Below are positions 24,897-36,233 of a DNA stretch of 64,000 nt, piece after piece. Within the stretch, counting starts at the first letter, position 1. Each line of letters starts with the position of its first letter. The translations under genes were made by a program, and so were the position numbers. The notes under the pieces are model-generated. The model had not been told where the DNA came from. It made no database searches and was given only the letters and a program-made list of their open reading frames with translations. Origin of the DNA: Mangifera indica (lineage: Eukaryota; Streptophyta; Magnoliopsida; Sapindales; Anacardiaceae); NCBI RefSeq assembly GCF_011075055.1, contig NC_058148.1, forward strand, positions 1-64,000, written 5' to 3'.

Positions 24897-26440
24897 TATT
24901 AAAGTATACCCTAGAAACCAATCGCTTTGTTGGTTTTAGGGTTATATATATTGCATATACATTTGTTAATAAAGAAAGAGTTCTATCATACTTCGTATGT
25001 TTACTACATCACTTTTATATATATGTTATAGTTGTATATTACATTCATATTAGCTACATACAAATTATATGTGAAGGGTTTCGATGAGTTTTAATAATTG
25101 TCATCAAATCGTTCCTTACATAGACAATCTATTTAGGTAATAGTATTGCATAGTAGACATGTGCAATATCACCATATAATATCATTAGATGATATTAGAC
25201 ATGGTAGATATACACATGGGTAAATAATATAACCATTTGATTGTTAGAAAACTGATCAAAGGTTATTATATTATATTGTTTATTAAACGTAACTGTTAAA
25301 CAATGATCACATGAGCATTGATATATAGTCAATGATATATCGTAAATCATACTAATGTACATATCTTTTTATATAGTGTATACCATGGGGCTAATTATGT
25401 CTCGTTTAAAAGTAGATTTGATTATATGTTGCTTAAGCAAAAAGATAGGTGATGATTATAAAGAGATTTGTCGGCTCGATTACTCTCAAGTTTCTATGTG
25501 AATATCAAGAAACATGGAAATTTAAGACGTTGGCCAGTGCATTTAAAAGTCCATATGAAAAGAGTTTCAATATGGCACGTTCTGATGTATTATTTGATAT
25601 TCAAAGAGATTAAATCCAAGTTTAATCGAGATGTAACGACAGAAGGATTAGACTACATGGTAAGTATGAGTAAGAAATGTTCATTTGGTATTATGTGAAG
25701 CTTGTACTTCATTGTGATGTAGGGGTTATGGGACATTGTTAGATGACACCACATAATCAATGGGAGCTTCTTCTCGTAGCAAAAAAGGAAGTATATCAGT
25801 TAACGATAGTTTTAGGTTATACGGTTATACAACAAAATGTATCAACCAATATGGGGCCTATGGCTATGTCACTATGAACCTTGAAGGTCACACCCATATT
25901 TCGAGAAAGAAAATGTTGTTATGAAGATGAAAATATTTATCTAAGGTTGACTAGCACTTTTCGAAGGTAAAAATGACGCTTTTTAAATAAGATTCAAAAA
26001 AGGGGGCAAAGTTGTCATTTTACAAATTTTAAAATGTTTAGAAAGTTGAATGAATAATTTTTGGTACAAATTATTTAACATGTGTCAAATTTATTATTTA
26101 CTCTTAATTACAAACCAATAAAAAAATGATACATGTTTTCACTTGATAAATATCAAGTTTATACATAAAAATGAGAGAGAAGAATAGCAAAAAAAAAACT
26201 TTTTCCCTTTTCTTCTTCCTTTAGCTGAGAACACCATTGCTTTTCCTTGAAGGGTGCAAGTCAAGAGATCACTTATTTTAGTGATTCAAGCTTCCTAACA
26301 TCAAATTAAATTACAAGGTATAAGGTATTTGTCATATTTCTATATTTTATTTCTTGAAACAACATATAAATTTCATACTACTATTGTTGCATATGATGTG
26401 AACATAATCTAAAGTATTTAATTTTGTTACCAAAATCCAT
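24897..26440 (+). repeat. Copia 1 3' LTR
   Basis: Direct partner of 15,970-17,581 with many substitutions and small indels. It ends CCAAAATCCAT at 26,440, followed by CACAC. A 76-codon frame inside (25,468-25,698) has no protein similarity. Confidence 0.87.
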
Positions 26441-26897
26441 CACACACATGGATCACTAAAGGTTATATACCCATAAGATGCACCATGCACTTAACGCCAA
26501 AGTGTATAGTCATCTAGTTTAATTCATGTATGCATAATAAAGATATGACTTTTAGATATTTCTCACATGATCAGCAGGATGCGCCATATGTGTACTCGAG
26601 ATAGGAGTCATCTTCAAATGGTTAGACAACAGTTCTAATCAGCTTATGTAATAAAAGAAAAAACTACTATTAGACATTTTCTCATATAATCAAGGTGTCC
26701 TAGTTATATAGTCTAATAGGGCATTTGACATATATGCAAAGCACAATTGTAACCTTTACTAGGGCATTAGATATGTCGATTTCAACTTGGGTCCACACAA
26801 CTTCTATGGATGATTCATATTAAGGCACCAAGCTGCCATAGTGTAACCATATTCAATTTATGAATAGAACGCAAGTTTTGTCATTAGTTAATTATAA

Positions 26898-27744
26898 GGG
26901 CAAAGGACTATTTCCTACCCAAGTTTTAGCACAATCTCAACAATACACCTACGGCAAATGAAAAATCCAAACACCCATCCATCAGAAACTGTCATTAAAT
27001 TTCCCATTAAAAATAAAGGTAAATCCGTTATTTCATAATAATATTAAAAATATATAATTTTATTTTATTTTCCTCTTCAAGTTTTAAAAATTAACATTTA
27101 ACTACATACCTGAACTTTGAGAATTGACTTTTTCCCTCCCAAACCCCTAAATTTTTTCTTCATCTCTCTCTATCCACAAGGTGACTAACAGGAGCATTGT
27201 CTAAATCTAGATGATGTTTCTCGTCTTTCACTAGATAACAAAGCTTTGTCCATTCTTTAGATAATGCTCGTCGTCCAAATCTAGATGACAAAGCATCATC
27301 CAAAATGGATGATGCTTCGTCATCTAAAGATCTAAATGACAAAGTGTTATCCAGATTTGGATCATTATCCTTATCCTTAGACAACGATCATCATCCAAAG
27401 GTCATTCTTTGGATAACTCTATCTTGTATCTTTATCGTTAGTTTACTATTTATCAAAAAAATAGTAGAAATTCAAGTTTGGCATTAGGAGGGAAAAATGA
27501 ATTTTTTAAAATTTAATTAATGGGGGAAATGTTAGTTTTCTAAACTAAAAGGGGGAAATAAGATATAATTTTAATTATTTTAATATTACTAAAAAAATAA
27601 TGATTTTACTACTTAACCCCAATAAAAAATTTATGGGTATGTCCTAATAGATTAAAACTTGGGTGGGTATTTGGGTTTTTCATCTGTTACGGATATATAT
27701 TTGTCATTTCATCGAAACTTAAGTGGGAAATTGTCCTTTTCCTT
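26898..27744. mobile_element. Foldback Mutator-like element, copy B
   Basis: About 847 bp with the same terminal motif as copies A and C (GGGCAAAGGACTATTTCC ... GGGAAATTGTCCTTTTCC). The middle (27,160-27,440) is a hairpin rich in GATGACAAAGCATCATCC and its complement. The flanks TAATTATAA (26,889-26,897) and TATTTATAA (27,745-27,753) match in 8 of 9 bases. The partner LTR at about 40,285-40,305 reads straight across this site, which gives an empty site for the insertion. No transposase. Confidence 0.86.
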
Positions 27745-28164
27745 TATTTATAATAGTTTTAGGTGTTAAAAGGTCACCATTTACTAAGTTTTACTCATGC
27801 ATTTTTTTTTCGTATATTAGTAGAAAATAGATGAGTAGTAGGGCAAACTAAAGATCTAGTGATCTGGTAAACAACTACACAAGGAAAAGGGCCTGATGAT
27901 ATTTAGTGTTTACCAAACATGTGGTTTTTATTATTATTATTATTATTATTAGTATTTTCAAACACATGATATCATATAAGTATTGATTAATTAAGTCATT
28001 TTTATTACCACACCTTTTTGTACATTTTATAATTATAATCATACATTAAAGTTTTAAAATAGTTTAGTTGTGCATGCCTCTTTTGGTATATTCCCCTCAG
28101 GGGTATAAATATACCTGCTTTCATATTAAAGTAATATATGCCTAAAGGTTATTGTGATTTCAGG

Positions 28165-31100
28165 ATGAGGAGATCAAGGAAGTTAATCAAAGATGCCCTA
28201 AAGGTTCTTAGTCAAGAAAAAAGCCAAGCAGAGGCTGGGGGATAGACATCTGACACACCATTTCCACCTTTCATATAATGTTGTTATCCACTAGATTGTG
28301 GAAAAGGTCTTACGACATAAGAGAGATATATTGGCCTATATTGGCATCAATTCAAGTTGTATCAATGTAAGTGCAACATGCAAACACAATGACACCCTCT
28401 CAATTGAGTAGAAGGAATGCAAGAGCACCTCAAGTAAAGATTGGAGGTTGTAAGCGAAGATAAGTACATCATATTTATAATCTGTCTAATCATCATCAGC
28501 CCTTAAATTTCAAAAACAGTACACTACCAAATGGATTACCAACGCTACATGGGACCTATCGAGTTTCAGGGATAACATAGGTTGACTTTAGGTAGGCCTT
28601 TAAGATAGAGTATGCTTCAACTAACATCATGTATATGAAGGCCCAAGAGTTCTTTTATCTTATGTGAAGGAACATGTCAATCAGAAAGTTCTTAAGTAAG
28701 CTAAACTCATTGGCCAAATATGCTCCAAGCATGGCTAATTTATAGAGAGGTAAGTTAGATGTGTTCATAGAAAGGTTAAGACCAAACATAGCTAAAGATG
28801 TGATCATGAGAGATAACCCGTTCAAGATTTTTTCAAAGGTACTCGATCAAGCACTAAGATTTGAGACCACAAAGTAGTACATAGTTAGAGATAAAGAGTT
28901 TTCAAAGGAGCTTGTACCACTAGCTATGGTATAAAGATAAAGTCAGCTAACTATTGGTAACAACTGAGAGAGAAGCAGCAGAGATGGTTCTAGTAGAGAT
29001 AGCAGAGGTAAGAGACTCTTCCAACCTAAGAATAAGAAAAACCTAAGGGGTAAGAAACAAAGAAAAAATGAATAGCTCAGACACAATGATTCCTCTACAT
29101 GTCATAGATGTGGCAAGAGGCACACAAGTAAGTGTTTAGTTAGACAAAGAGTGTGCTACAAATAAAAGTAGCCATGACATTTTGTCAAGCAGTGTATAAC
29201 CCTAATAGTGTTGATAACCCTAGTAGAGCAAATAATTAAGGAAGCATAGGCCTGATTATTTGTAACTATTCAGACACAAGAAGAAGCTAATCCTACAACT
29301 GTAATGGGTCAACTATCATTTCATACTAGTCCTTTATATGTCTTAATTTACTTTGGTGTCATATATTGTTTTATTGTTAGAGGCATAGTTAAGAGATTAG
29401 GACTAGAGCATTCAGTTATCCCTCAAATCAGAGTTGAGATATCAGATAGGGACTAGGTCTACAATAGTTTAATATTGATAAGGGAGACTATTTTCTTGAG
29501 ATGATGTGAAATGGATATGGATTTAATAATCATGGGCGTACTAGACTTCAATATGACACTCGACATAGACTTCTTGAGCAGATATAAAGTAGAAATAAAC
29601 TGTAAGAATAAAAAAGTTAAATTCAATATAGATAATGGTAAGTAGTTAATATTTAAAGAGGGTCGAATCCTCAGTATGATGATTAGTAGTATCAATGCCA
29701 AAATGATGCTAGGTAAATGATATATAACATATTTGGCGTAAATGGTTCAAAAATCAGTAAAGATAGTTCTAAGCATAATAGATATTCCAATGGTACAAGA
29801 GTTTTCAAATGTATTCCCTAACAACCTTTTAAGGTTAACACTGAATAAGGAGTGAGAGTTTATCATCAAGTTAGCCCTAGAGATAGCACCAATTTCTAAA
29901 GCCCCTTATAGAATGGCCCTAATCGAATTATAAGAACTGAAGAGACAATTACAGGAACTATTAGATAATAGATTCATCAGACCAAGCCACTACCATAGTG
30001 TGCACCAATCCTCTTTGTAAAGAATAAAGATAGATCAATAAGGATGTGCATTGACTATAGAGAGTTGAATAAGGTGATAGTGAAGAATAATTACCCAATT
30101 ATAAGGATTAATGATTTATTTAACCAGCTCAAAGGTGTCTCAATGTTCTCTAAGATTGATTTGAGGTCAAGGTATTAACAAATCAAAGTGGCAGAGCAAG
30201 ATATATCTAAGACTGTCTTTAAAACCAAATATGGGCATTATAAGTTTGTGTTCATGCCTTTTAGGTTGACCAATGCCCTAACAATATTTATAAACCTTAT
30301 GAATAGAGTGTTTTAGGATTGTCTAGATAAGTTATTGGTGGTATTCATTGATGACATCTTGGTCTACTCCAAAATTTAAGAGAAGCATGAACAGTATTTG
30401 AGACTTGTGCTCTAAAGGCTGAGAGAAAGGCAATTGTTTACAAAGTTATCTAAATGTGAGTTTAAATTGAATAAAGTGGCATTTCTAGGTGATGTGGTTT
30501 CAATAAATGGCAAATCAGTAAACCTTAGCAAAATTGAGGCAGTACTAAAGTGACAACAACCTAACACAGCTAAGGAGATTAAGAGTTTTTGGGATTGGCA
30601 GGCTACTATTGATGTTTTATTGATGGATTTTCCAAGCTTACTTGATGCCTCACAAAGTTGATACGTAAAACGATTCATTTTAGATGGTTAGAGGCCTATG
30701 AATAAAGTTTATAGTAATTAAAAAAGAAATTTACCTCAACTCCTATCCTTGTGTTACCAGAAGAGGATGAGGACGAGGATTATGATTTATACATAAATAC
30801 CTCATATCAGGGTTTAGGAGCAATACTGATGCATAAAGGGAAGGTGGTAGTTTATGTTTCATGTCTATTAAAGTATGAGACCAAATACCCTACTCATAAT
30901 CTTGAGTTAGTATTTATGGTGTTTGTATTTAAGATATGGTAGCATTATCTTAAATATTTCATCACTCAAAAGGAATTGAATATGAGACAAAGATGATTAT
31001 TAGAGTTAGTAAAAGATTATAATTACGAGATTAAGTGTCACCTAGGTAAAGCCAATATAGTTGCAAATACCCTGAGTAAGAAAGTGGTTCTATCATGGAT

Positions 31101-32570
31101 TACTTCTTACTATGGGTTACAATAAGAGTTGGTGAGATAACAGATTAAGGTAATCACATGGTAGTTGATAGGTCCCTAAATTCAATTAACCTTTTTGGAT
31201 AAGATCTATCTAACACAAGTTTTAGATAAAGGATGTATACAGATCATATAGAAGATGACCAAGGATGTTGGAATTGAGTTCAGTACGGTGGAAGACATCC
31301 TAAGGTTTTAAGGGAGGATATGTATTCCCTAAGAGATAGGATCTTAGTTGAGGTGTTTAATTTCCTTTATATAACCCACCTTAGGAGTGTAAAAATGTAT
31401 CAAGATTTAAAAAAGATGTTCTGGTGGCCAAGGATGAAGAAAGACACTGCAAACTTTATGGCTAAGTGTCTTATGTGTCAGTAGGTTAAGTTGAACATCA
31501 GATGTCATCTAGACTTTTGCGACCCTTTATCATTTTTGAGTGAAAGTAAGAAAACATATCGATAGGCTTTATAATTAGATTATCGAGGTTTAAATATGGT
31601 TATAATGCATTATAGGTTGTAGTTGGTTGGTTGACTAAGTCAACACATTTTATAATAGTTAAAGGCATAATAACTATAGATCAGTTAGGTCAAATCTATA
31701 TGAGGGAGATTTTTATACTTAATGGAGTACTAAAGACAATAGTGTCAGATCGGGACACCAAGTTTGTCTTGGCATTTTGGCAAAGTATAAGAAATCCTTA
31801 GGTATAAGATTAGCATTCAACACAGTATATCATCTCCAGACTAATCGGTAGACCAAGAAAGTTAATCGAGTGATTGAGGCTATGTTAAAGGCTTGTTGCC
31901 TAGATAAAGAAACAAGTTAGATAGATGTGTCATTGTTGATGGATTTAGCTTATAATAATAGTTACCAAGTAATCATCAAGATAGCTCCTTATAAGACTTT
32001 GTTTGGTAAAGGATGTAAATCACTATTGCATTAGAATAAGATAGGAGAGATAAATGCCCTAGCTCAATCATTGTGACCAAAGTTGACTCAAAGAATGATT
32101 AATGATGAAAGGATGATCAGAGAAAGTATGATCTTGAGTTCTAAGTAGGTGATAAGGTGTTATTAGAATAGCCCTCTATAGACATTTTATAAGGTTCGAT
32201 TAGAGAGGCAAGCTAATGTCAAGCTATACGAGACCCTTTAAGGTATTAGAGCACTTATGTAAGGCTGTCTACTAGCTTGCGCTACTAGTAAGCATAGATC
32301 GCATTCATAATGTGTTTCATGTTTTGTTGTTATGCAAGTATATCAATAACCCTACCCATGTGTTCAGTGTTAGGGATATCGAGCTAGAGGATGAGTTAGA
32401 CTATAAGAAGTATCCAGTTCAAATATTAGACTGGTGAGTTAGGAAGCTTAGACGTAAATAGATTCCTATGGTAAAGATTCTTTAGAGGAATCATCGAGTT
32501 GAGTATACAACATAAAAGGTCGAACATGATATGTGGTAGAGGTTACCACATCTGCTTGAGTGAATTATAA
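28165..32570 (+). pseudogene. Gypsy 1 gag-pol remnant
   Basis: Starts at ATG 28,165 (MRRSRKLIKD). Gag is heavily broken. Protease near 29,335 has lost its D-S-G (LIYFGVIYCFI), though the fold motif VLDFNMTLDIDFLSRY remains near 29,545. Reverse transcriptase is at ~29,930-30,560, with [11 protein letters not shown] near 30,045 and catalytic FIDD at 30,344-30,355. RNase H is at ~30,770-31,080 (HLGKANIVANTLSKK). Integrase remains at ~31,330-32,050 (VSDRDTKFV). A C-terminal segment at ~32,310-32,560 includes VRKLRRK and RNHRVEYTT. Stops are frequent throughout. Overall this resembles the Del/Tekay-like plant gypsy lineage, which I infer from the C-terminal segment only. Confidence 0.88.
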
Positions 32571-32599
32571 TGATGAAATTTATATTAGGAGAGGAGGAT

Positions 32600-33539
32600 T
32601 GTAGCACCTACAGATAAGTCCAGAACATTTTAGTCTTTTTTCTACTTTTAAATTTTGTGATTAATGATTTTTAAATGTACAAGCCCATGTATAAAGGTTT
32701 AGATGATTGTATATAGTTAGCAAAAAGTCAAATTAGTGCATCAGATTGTGATCGTAATAAAATAAAAAGTTGCCTTAGTTTTGCAACGAGATACACAACC
32801 GTGTATGGCCTATACACGCCCATGTATTTCATCCTAAAGACAAAATAAAAACATGACAAACCTAACTCTCTTTGATTATTTTTTATGGTAGTAAAAGTAG
32901 AGTGTGAGAGAGAGAAAAGGTATTTTCATCACCAGTGAAGCCATCAGTGATCGTTAGAATCATCGTAGTTATGCAAGGGAAGCATTTTCACTAGAATCCA
33001 AGTAGAGCAACTTCCCATATTTGATCATGTAATATTTGGTACTTTTCTATAATAGTCATGATCTAGAGATGTTTAGATATAGTAAGGATGATCTAATTGA
33101 TGAAATTGATCTTATATGCAAATATGAAAGTTATATGCATGTCTAATCTCTTGATTGTATGAATTTTATATGTTTTGGCTTGATTGATGCTTTAGAGTCA
33201 TGTCTGTGTACTTTGATCAAATAAGTTATGTGAATATCATGCTTAAGGTGTGTCAAGACTTTTATGTGTGCCTTAGAAGAAGTGATCTTATTGGAATTAT
33301 GATTAAAGAAGTATAGAAATTTTAGGATGTGATTTTCAAATTGTCACACACAACCATGTATAGTCCCATAAATGGCCGTGTGTCATTCCAAAAATTTAGA
33401 ACTCTAAAAATCTTACACTTTTTTTAGGGGAAATATGCATGATTATGTGGTGTGGGACACATTCATGTATAGCTTTTCAAAAGTGAACAACATGTATCAA
33501 AAGACACATGGTATGCTCACATAAATCATTGTGCACGAG
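32600..33539 (+). repeat. Gypsy 1 3' LTR, left part
   Basis: Starts TGTAGCACCTACAG directly after the polypurine tract. Matches 15,037-15,969 in order, for example AGCAAAAAGTCAAATTA at 32,719 and 15,160, and both carry GAGAGAGA...GGTATTTTCAT. It is interrupted at 33,540 by gypsy element 2 and resumes at 39,493. Confidence 0.82.
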
Positions 33540-36071
33540 TGTAACATGCACAAGTATGCATAAGGTTACTTTAGTCTTTTTAATATTTTTTTCCAATATG
33601 AGATTTTGCATGAGAAGCTATTATATGGTTTGTGTTATGCACGACTATGTAAGAAAGGCTACAAGCTCTTATATGATGTGGCAAATATGGCAAAATGATC
33701 TTTTTGCATATCATATAATTTGGTCAAATTTGGCCAGGATACACGTTTGTATAAATAGGGTACACAGTTGTGTCTAGTAAACAAATTTTGAATTCTAAGA
33801 TAAAGATACGTTCTATGGGAATCGCGTGATATGGTTTTAGTGTTTCGTAACTTGCATACACACCTGTGTGTTTAGTATACACACCCAGGTATATTTGTTT
33901 AATCTAAAAATAAAAATGATTGCAAAATGTGCAACACTCACTTTTCTCAAAAATCCTTTCAGCCAAACAAGAGAGAAATGAGGATTGGAAAGTGTTAGAG
34001 TCATGTCTTGCTAGGAAAGAAGATTTTGGGAGTCGTTCAAACCACAGAAAGACTAGTATCTCTATTTTATCAAGGCAAATAGCACAGTTTCTTATGATTT
34101 CTCTATATTGAATTGTTTTTGAAACTTTTGAATTGAATGTGTACATAATGTTTAATTGTATAGGATAGTTATATGTTCATGTTGATAAATGATGTTGGGA
34201 TTAAGTGAGTTTTCATGGTTATTATTCAATTTATAGTTTAGAATTGCTAGATCTTACTTAAGTGTGGATTGTATTTTGTATAGTTTGTTTAAATTATTGT
34301 AATGGTCTGTTGGGGTTGATAGAAGGTTAGAATTTTGCCTATGTTTGCATGTGATGGAATATGCTTTTGAAAGGTAATGTAGGATGAGATATGAATATAG
34401 GGTATGTACTATGCCATATTGGTGATGTTTAAGTTATCAATTTATGAGTATATGGTGGAATAGGGCTGTCTAGTAAGGTGTTAGCTATGAAATATGTTTT
34501 CTTAGAAATGTTTGATTGGTTGTTGAGGTTGGGAAAGTGGAGGGAAATTGGATTCAAATTTTGGAAATTCTAGAATTCCAGCGACACACACTCGTATGTC
34601 TTTAGAGATATTCTAACCATATAAAATGAATACATAAAAGTGTAGAATTTGGGAATGGACATATGGTCGTGTGCCTTACACCAAGGATACACTCTCGTGT
34701 GCTTAGGGTGCATGTCATATAGATTAGCTAATACATGTCTGTGTTTAAAGGATACACACTCGTGCAGATTTAAGGAAACTTGGAAATGTAAACATTTAAA
34801 ATTAATAAAAAAAAATGTATGAATTTTTGCTATGAATACATGAGGTAAAGAAATGCCAAACTTACCCCATATAAGGGATGTTTATAAAAGAAAGCCAACG
34901 ATAAGACCCTAAGAAGAGTTATTTGTGATATAAATCAATAAAGGTATGCCCGACTATATAGAAGATAGCAGTAGATGCTCGATCAGATGATGTTCGAGTC
35001 AAAAATTTGGGTACGATTTACACTAATGTTGCAAACTACCAAATTATGTATAGAATGGTTGTGAAAACAATAGGGCTGATAAATCTATATGATTCCATGC
35101 CAACAATGGGCATTATAGCATTTGGGATGCTTATGTGAAGACAAAAAGGGCCTAGAGTCCTACTGTATGAGTAGTATTATCTCAATAGCCTAAGTACAGT
35201 CAACATGTGTATGAATTACACATAAAAATGATATTTGGGGTGTCATAAGCTTTCTCATGATGTTTGGGACATCGATATACATCATAAGGATTAGTCATTC
35301 AGGATGACACCTCGTTATATGAGTAAGGGTGTTAGGCGATGAGATAATTCGGATAGGTATCTGGGATATTAGACTACATCTATAGATTTTTATAAGAAAA
35401 AAAGTAACAGTACTTCATATATTACTTTCACTACTTACTGAGCATAAATTCACTCACATGTTTGCTATGTGACTTTACAGGTAAGGTTTCGGAGTAACGG
35501 GGCAACAATTGGGAGACTAACAGAATGACTCGTTACATCGCATAAGGGCAAGGGGCTTGGATGTCTTTATTTATAAACTATTTATCAAATTCTTATGAAT
35601 TCTTTTTCATGTATTAATGCATTTAGGTTTGATATATAGTTGTTTTGCATTGATTTGTTTGCACTGATTTATATATTCACTCACATGTTTACTATGTGAC
35701 TTTACATGTAAGGTTTCGGAGTAGCAAGGCAACAATAAGGAGACTAACAGAATGACTAGTTACGTCGCATAAGGGCAAGAGGCTTGGATGTCTTTATTTA
35801 TAAACTATTTATCAAATTCTTATGAATTCTTTTACATGTATTAATGCACTTGGGTTTGACAGATAATTGTTTTACATTAATTTGTATTGTTTCATATATG
35901 TTATCTAGATAGTGTTTGAACCATACATATTTATTGCATTTTTGGGATTATGATCAGATTTTAATGTATTACATATAATAATTATAATAGCATACTATGG
36001 AAGTCAGATAAGTCACGTCTCGTAGGTTACATATTTTGGATAAAGGTAAATGCCCAAAAAGAAGTGTTACA
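33540..36071 (+). repeat. Gypsy 2 5' LTR with internal duplication
   Basis: About 2.5 kb. It ends AAGTGTTACA at 36,071, matching GTGATGTTACA at 39,492. It contains a 227-bp tandem duplication (35,448-35,674, repeated from 35,675 to about 35,885) that is single-copy in the 3' LTR. It also carries several short inverted ACAC...GTGT motifs shared with the other gypsy LTRs in the window. Confidence 0.8.
35448..35885 (+). repeat. 227-bp tandem duplication inside an LTR
   Basis: Copy 1 (35,448-35,674) and copy 2 (from 35,675) both start ATTCACTCACATGTTT and contain GTAAGGTTTCGGAGTA and AAGGGCAAG followed by GGCTTGGATGTCTTTA. The 3' LTR has a single equivalent near 39,107, so the duplication either post-dates insertion or was lost there. 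Confidence 0.88.
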
Positions 36072-36233
36072 ATTATGGTATTAGAGCATGGTTTTAGGAA
36101 CCATAAAAGTGATTCATACATACATAATCATCCATAGCCCCTCATACAATGCTAACTACTCTCATTTGCCAACCACTAGGACCTACAATTAAATAGTATT
36201 ATATATAATTGAGGTTGTGTGTTTGATTGTAGG

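Larger units (their letters stand above)
15970..26440 (+). mobile_element. Copia element 1, inserted in the gypsy 1 5' LTR
   Basis: The 5' LTR is 15,970-17,581 (starting TGTTAGAGTATGCC) and the 3' LTR is 24,897-26,440 (starting TATTAAAGTATACC). They are direct, collinear and clearly diverged, so the insertion is old. The primer-binding site TGGTATTAGAGC is at 17,586-17,597, and a purine-rich AAATGAGAG precedes the 3' LTR. CACAC at 15,965-15,969 and 26,441-26,445 is the likely target-site duplication; the exact LTR end is uncertain by one base. The long leader 17,598-20,474 holds a foldback element and no other feature I can name. Confidence 0.88.

Noticed and set aside
27160..27487. Two overlapping 60-74 codon frames rich in Asp/Leu/Ser
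   Set aside because: They arise from the hairpin core of foldback copy B and run on both strands of the same inverted repeat.
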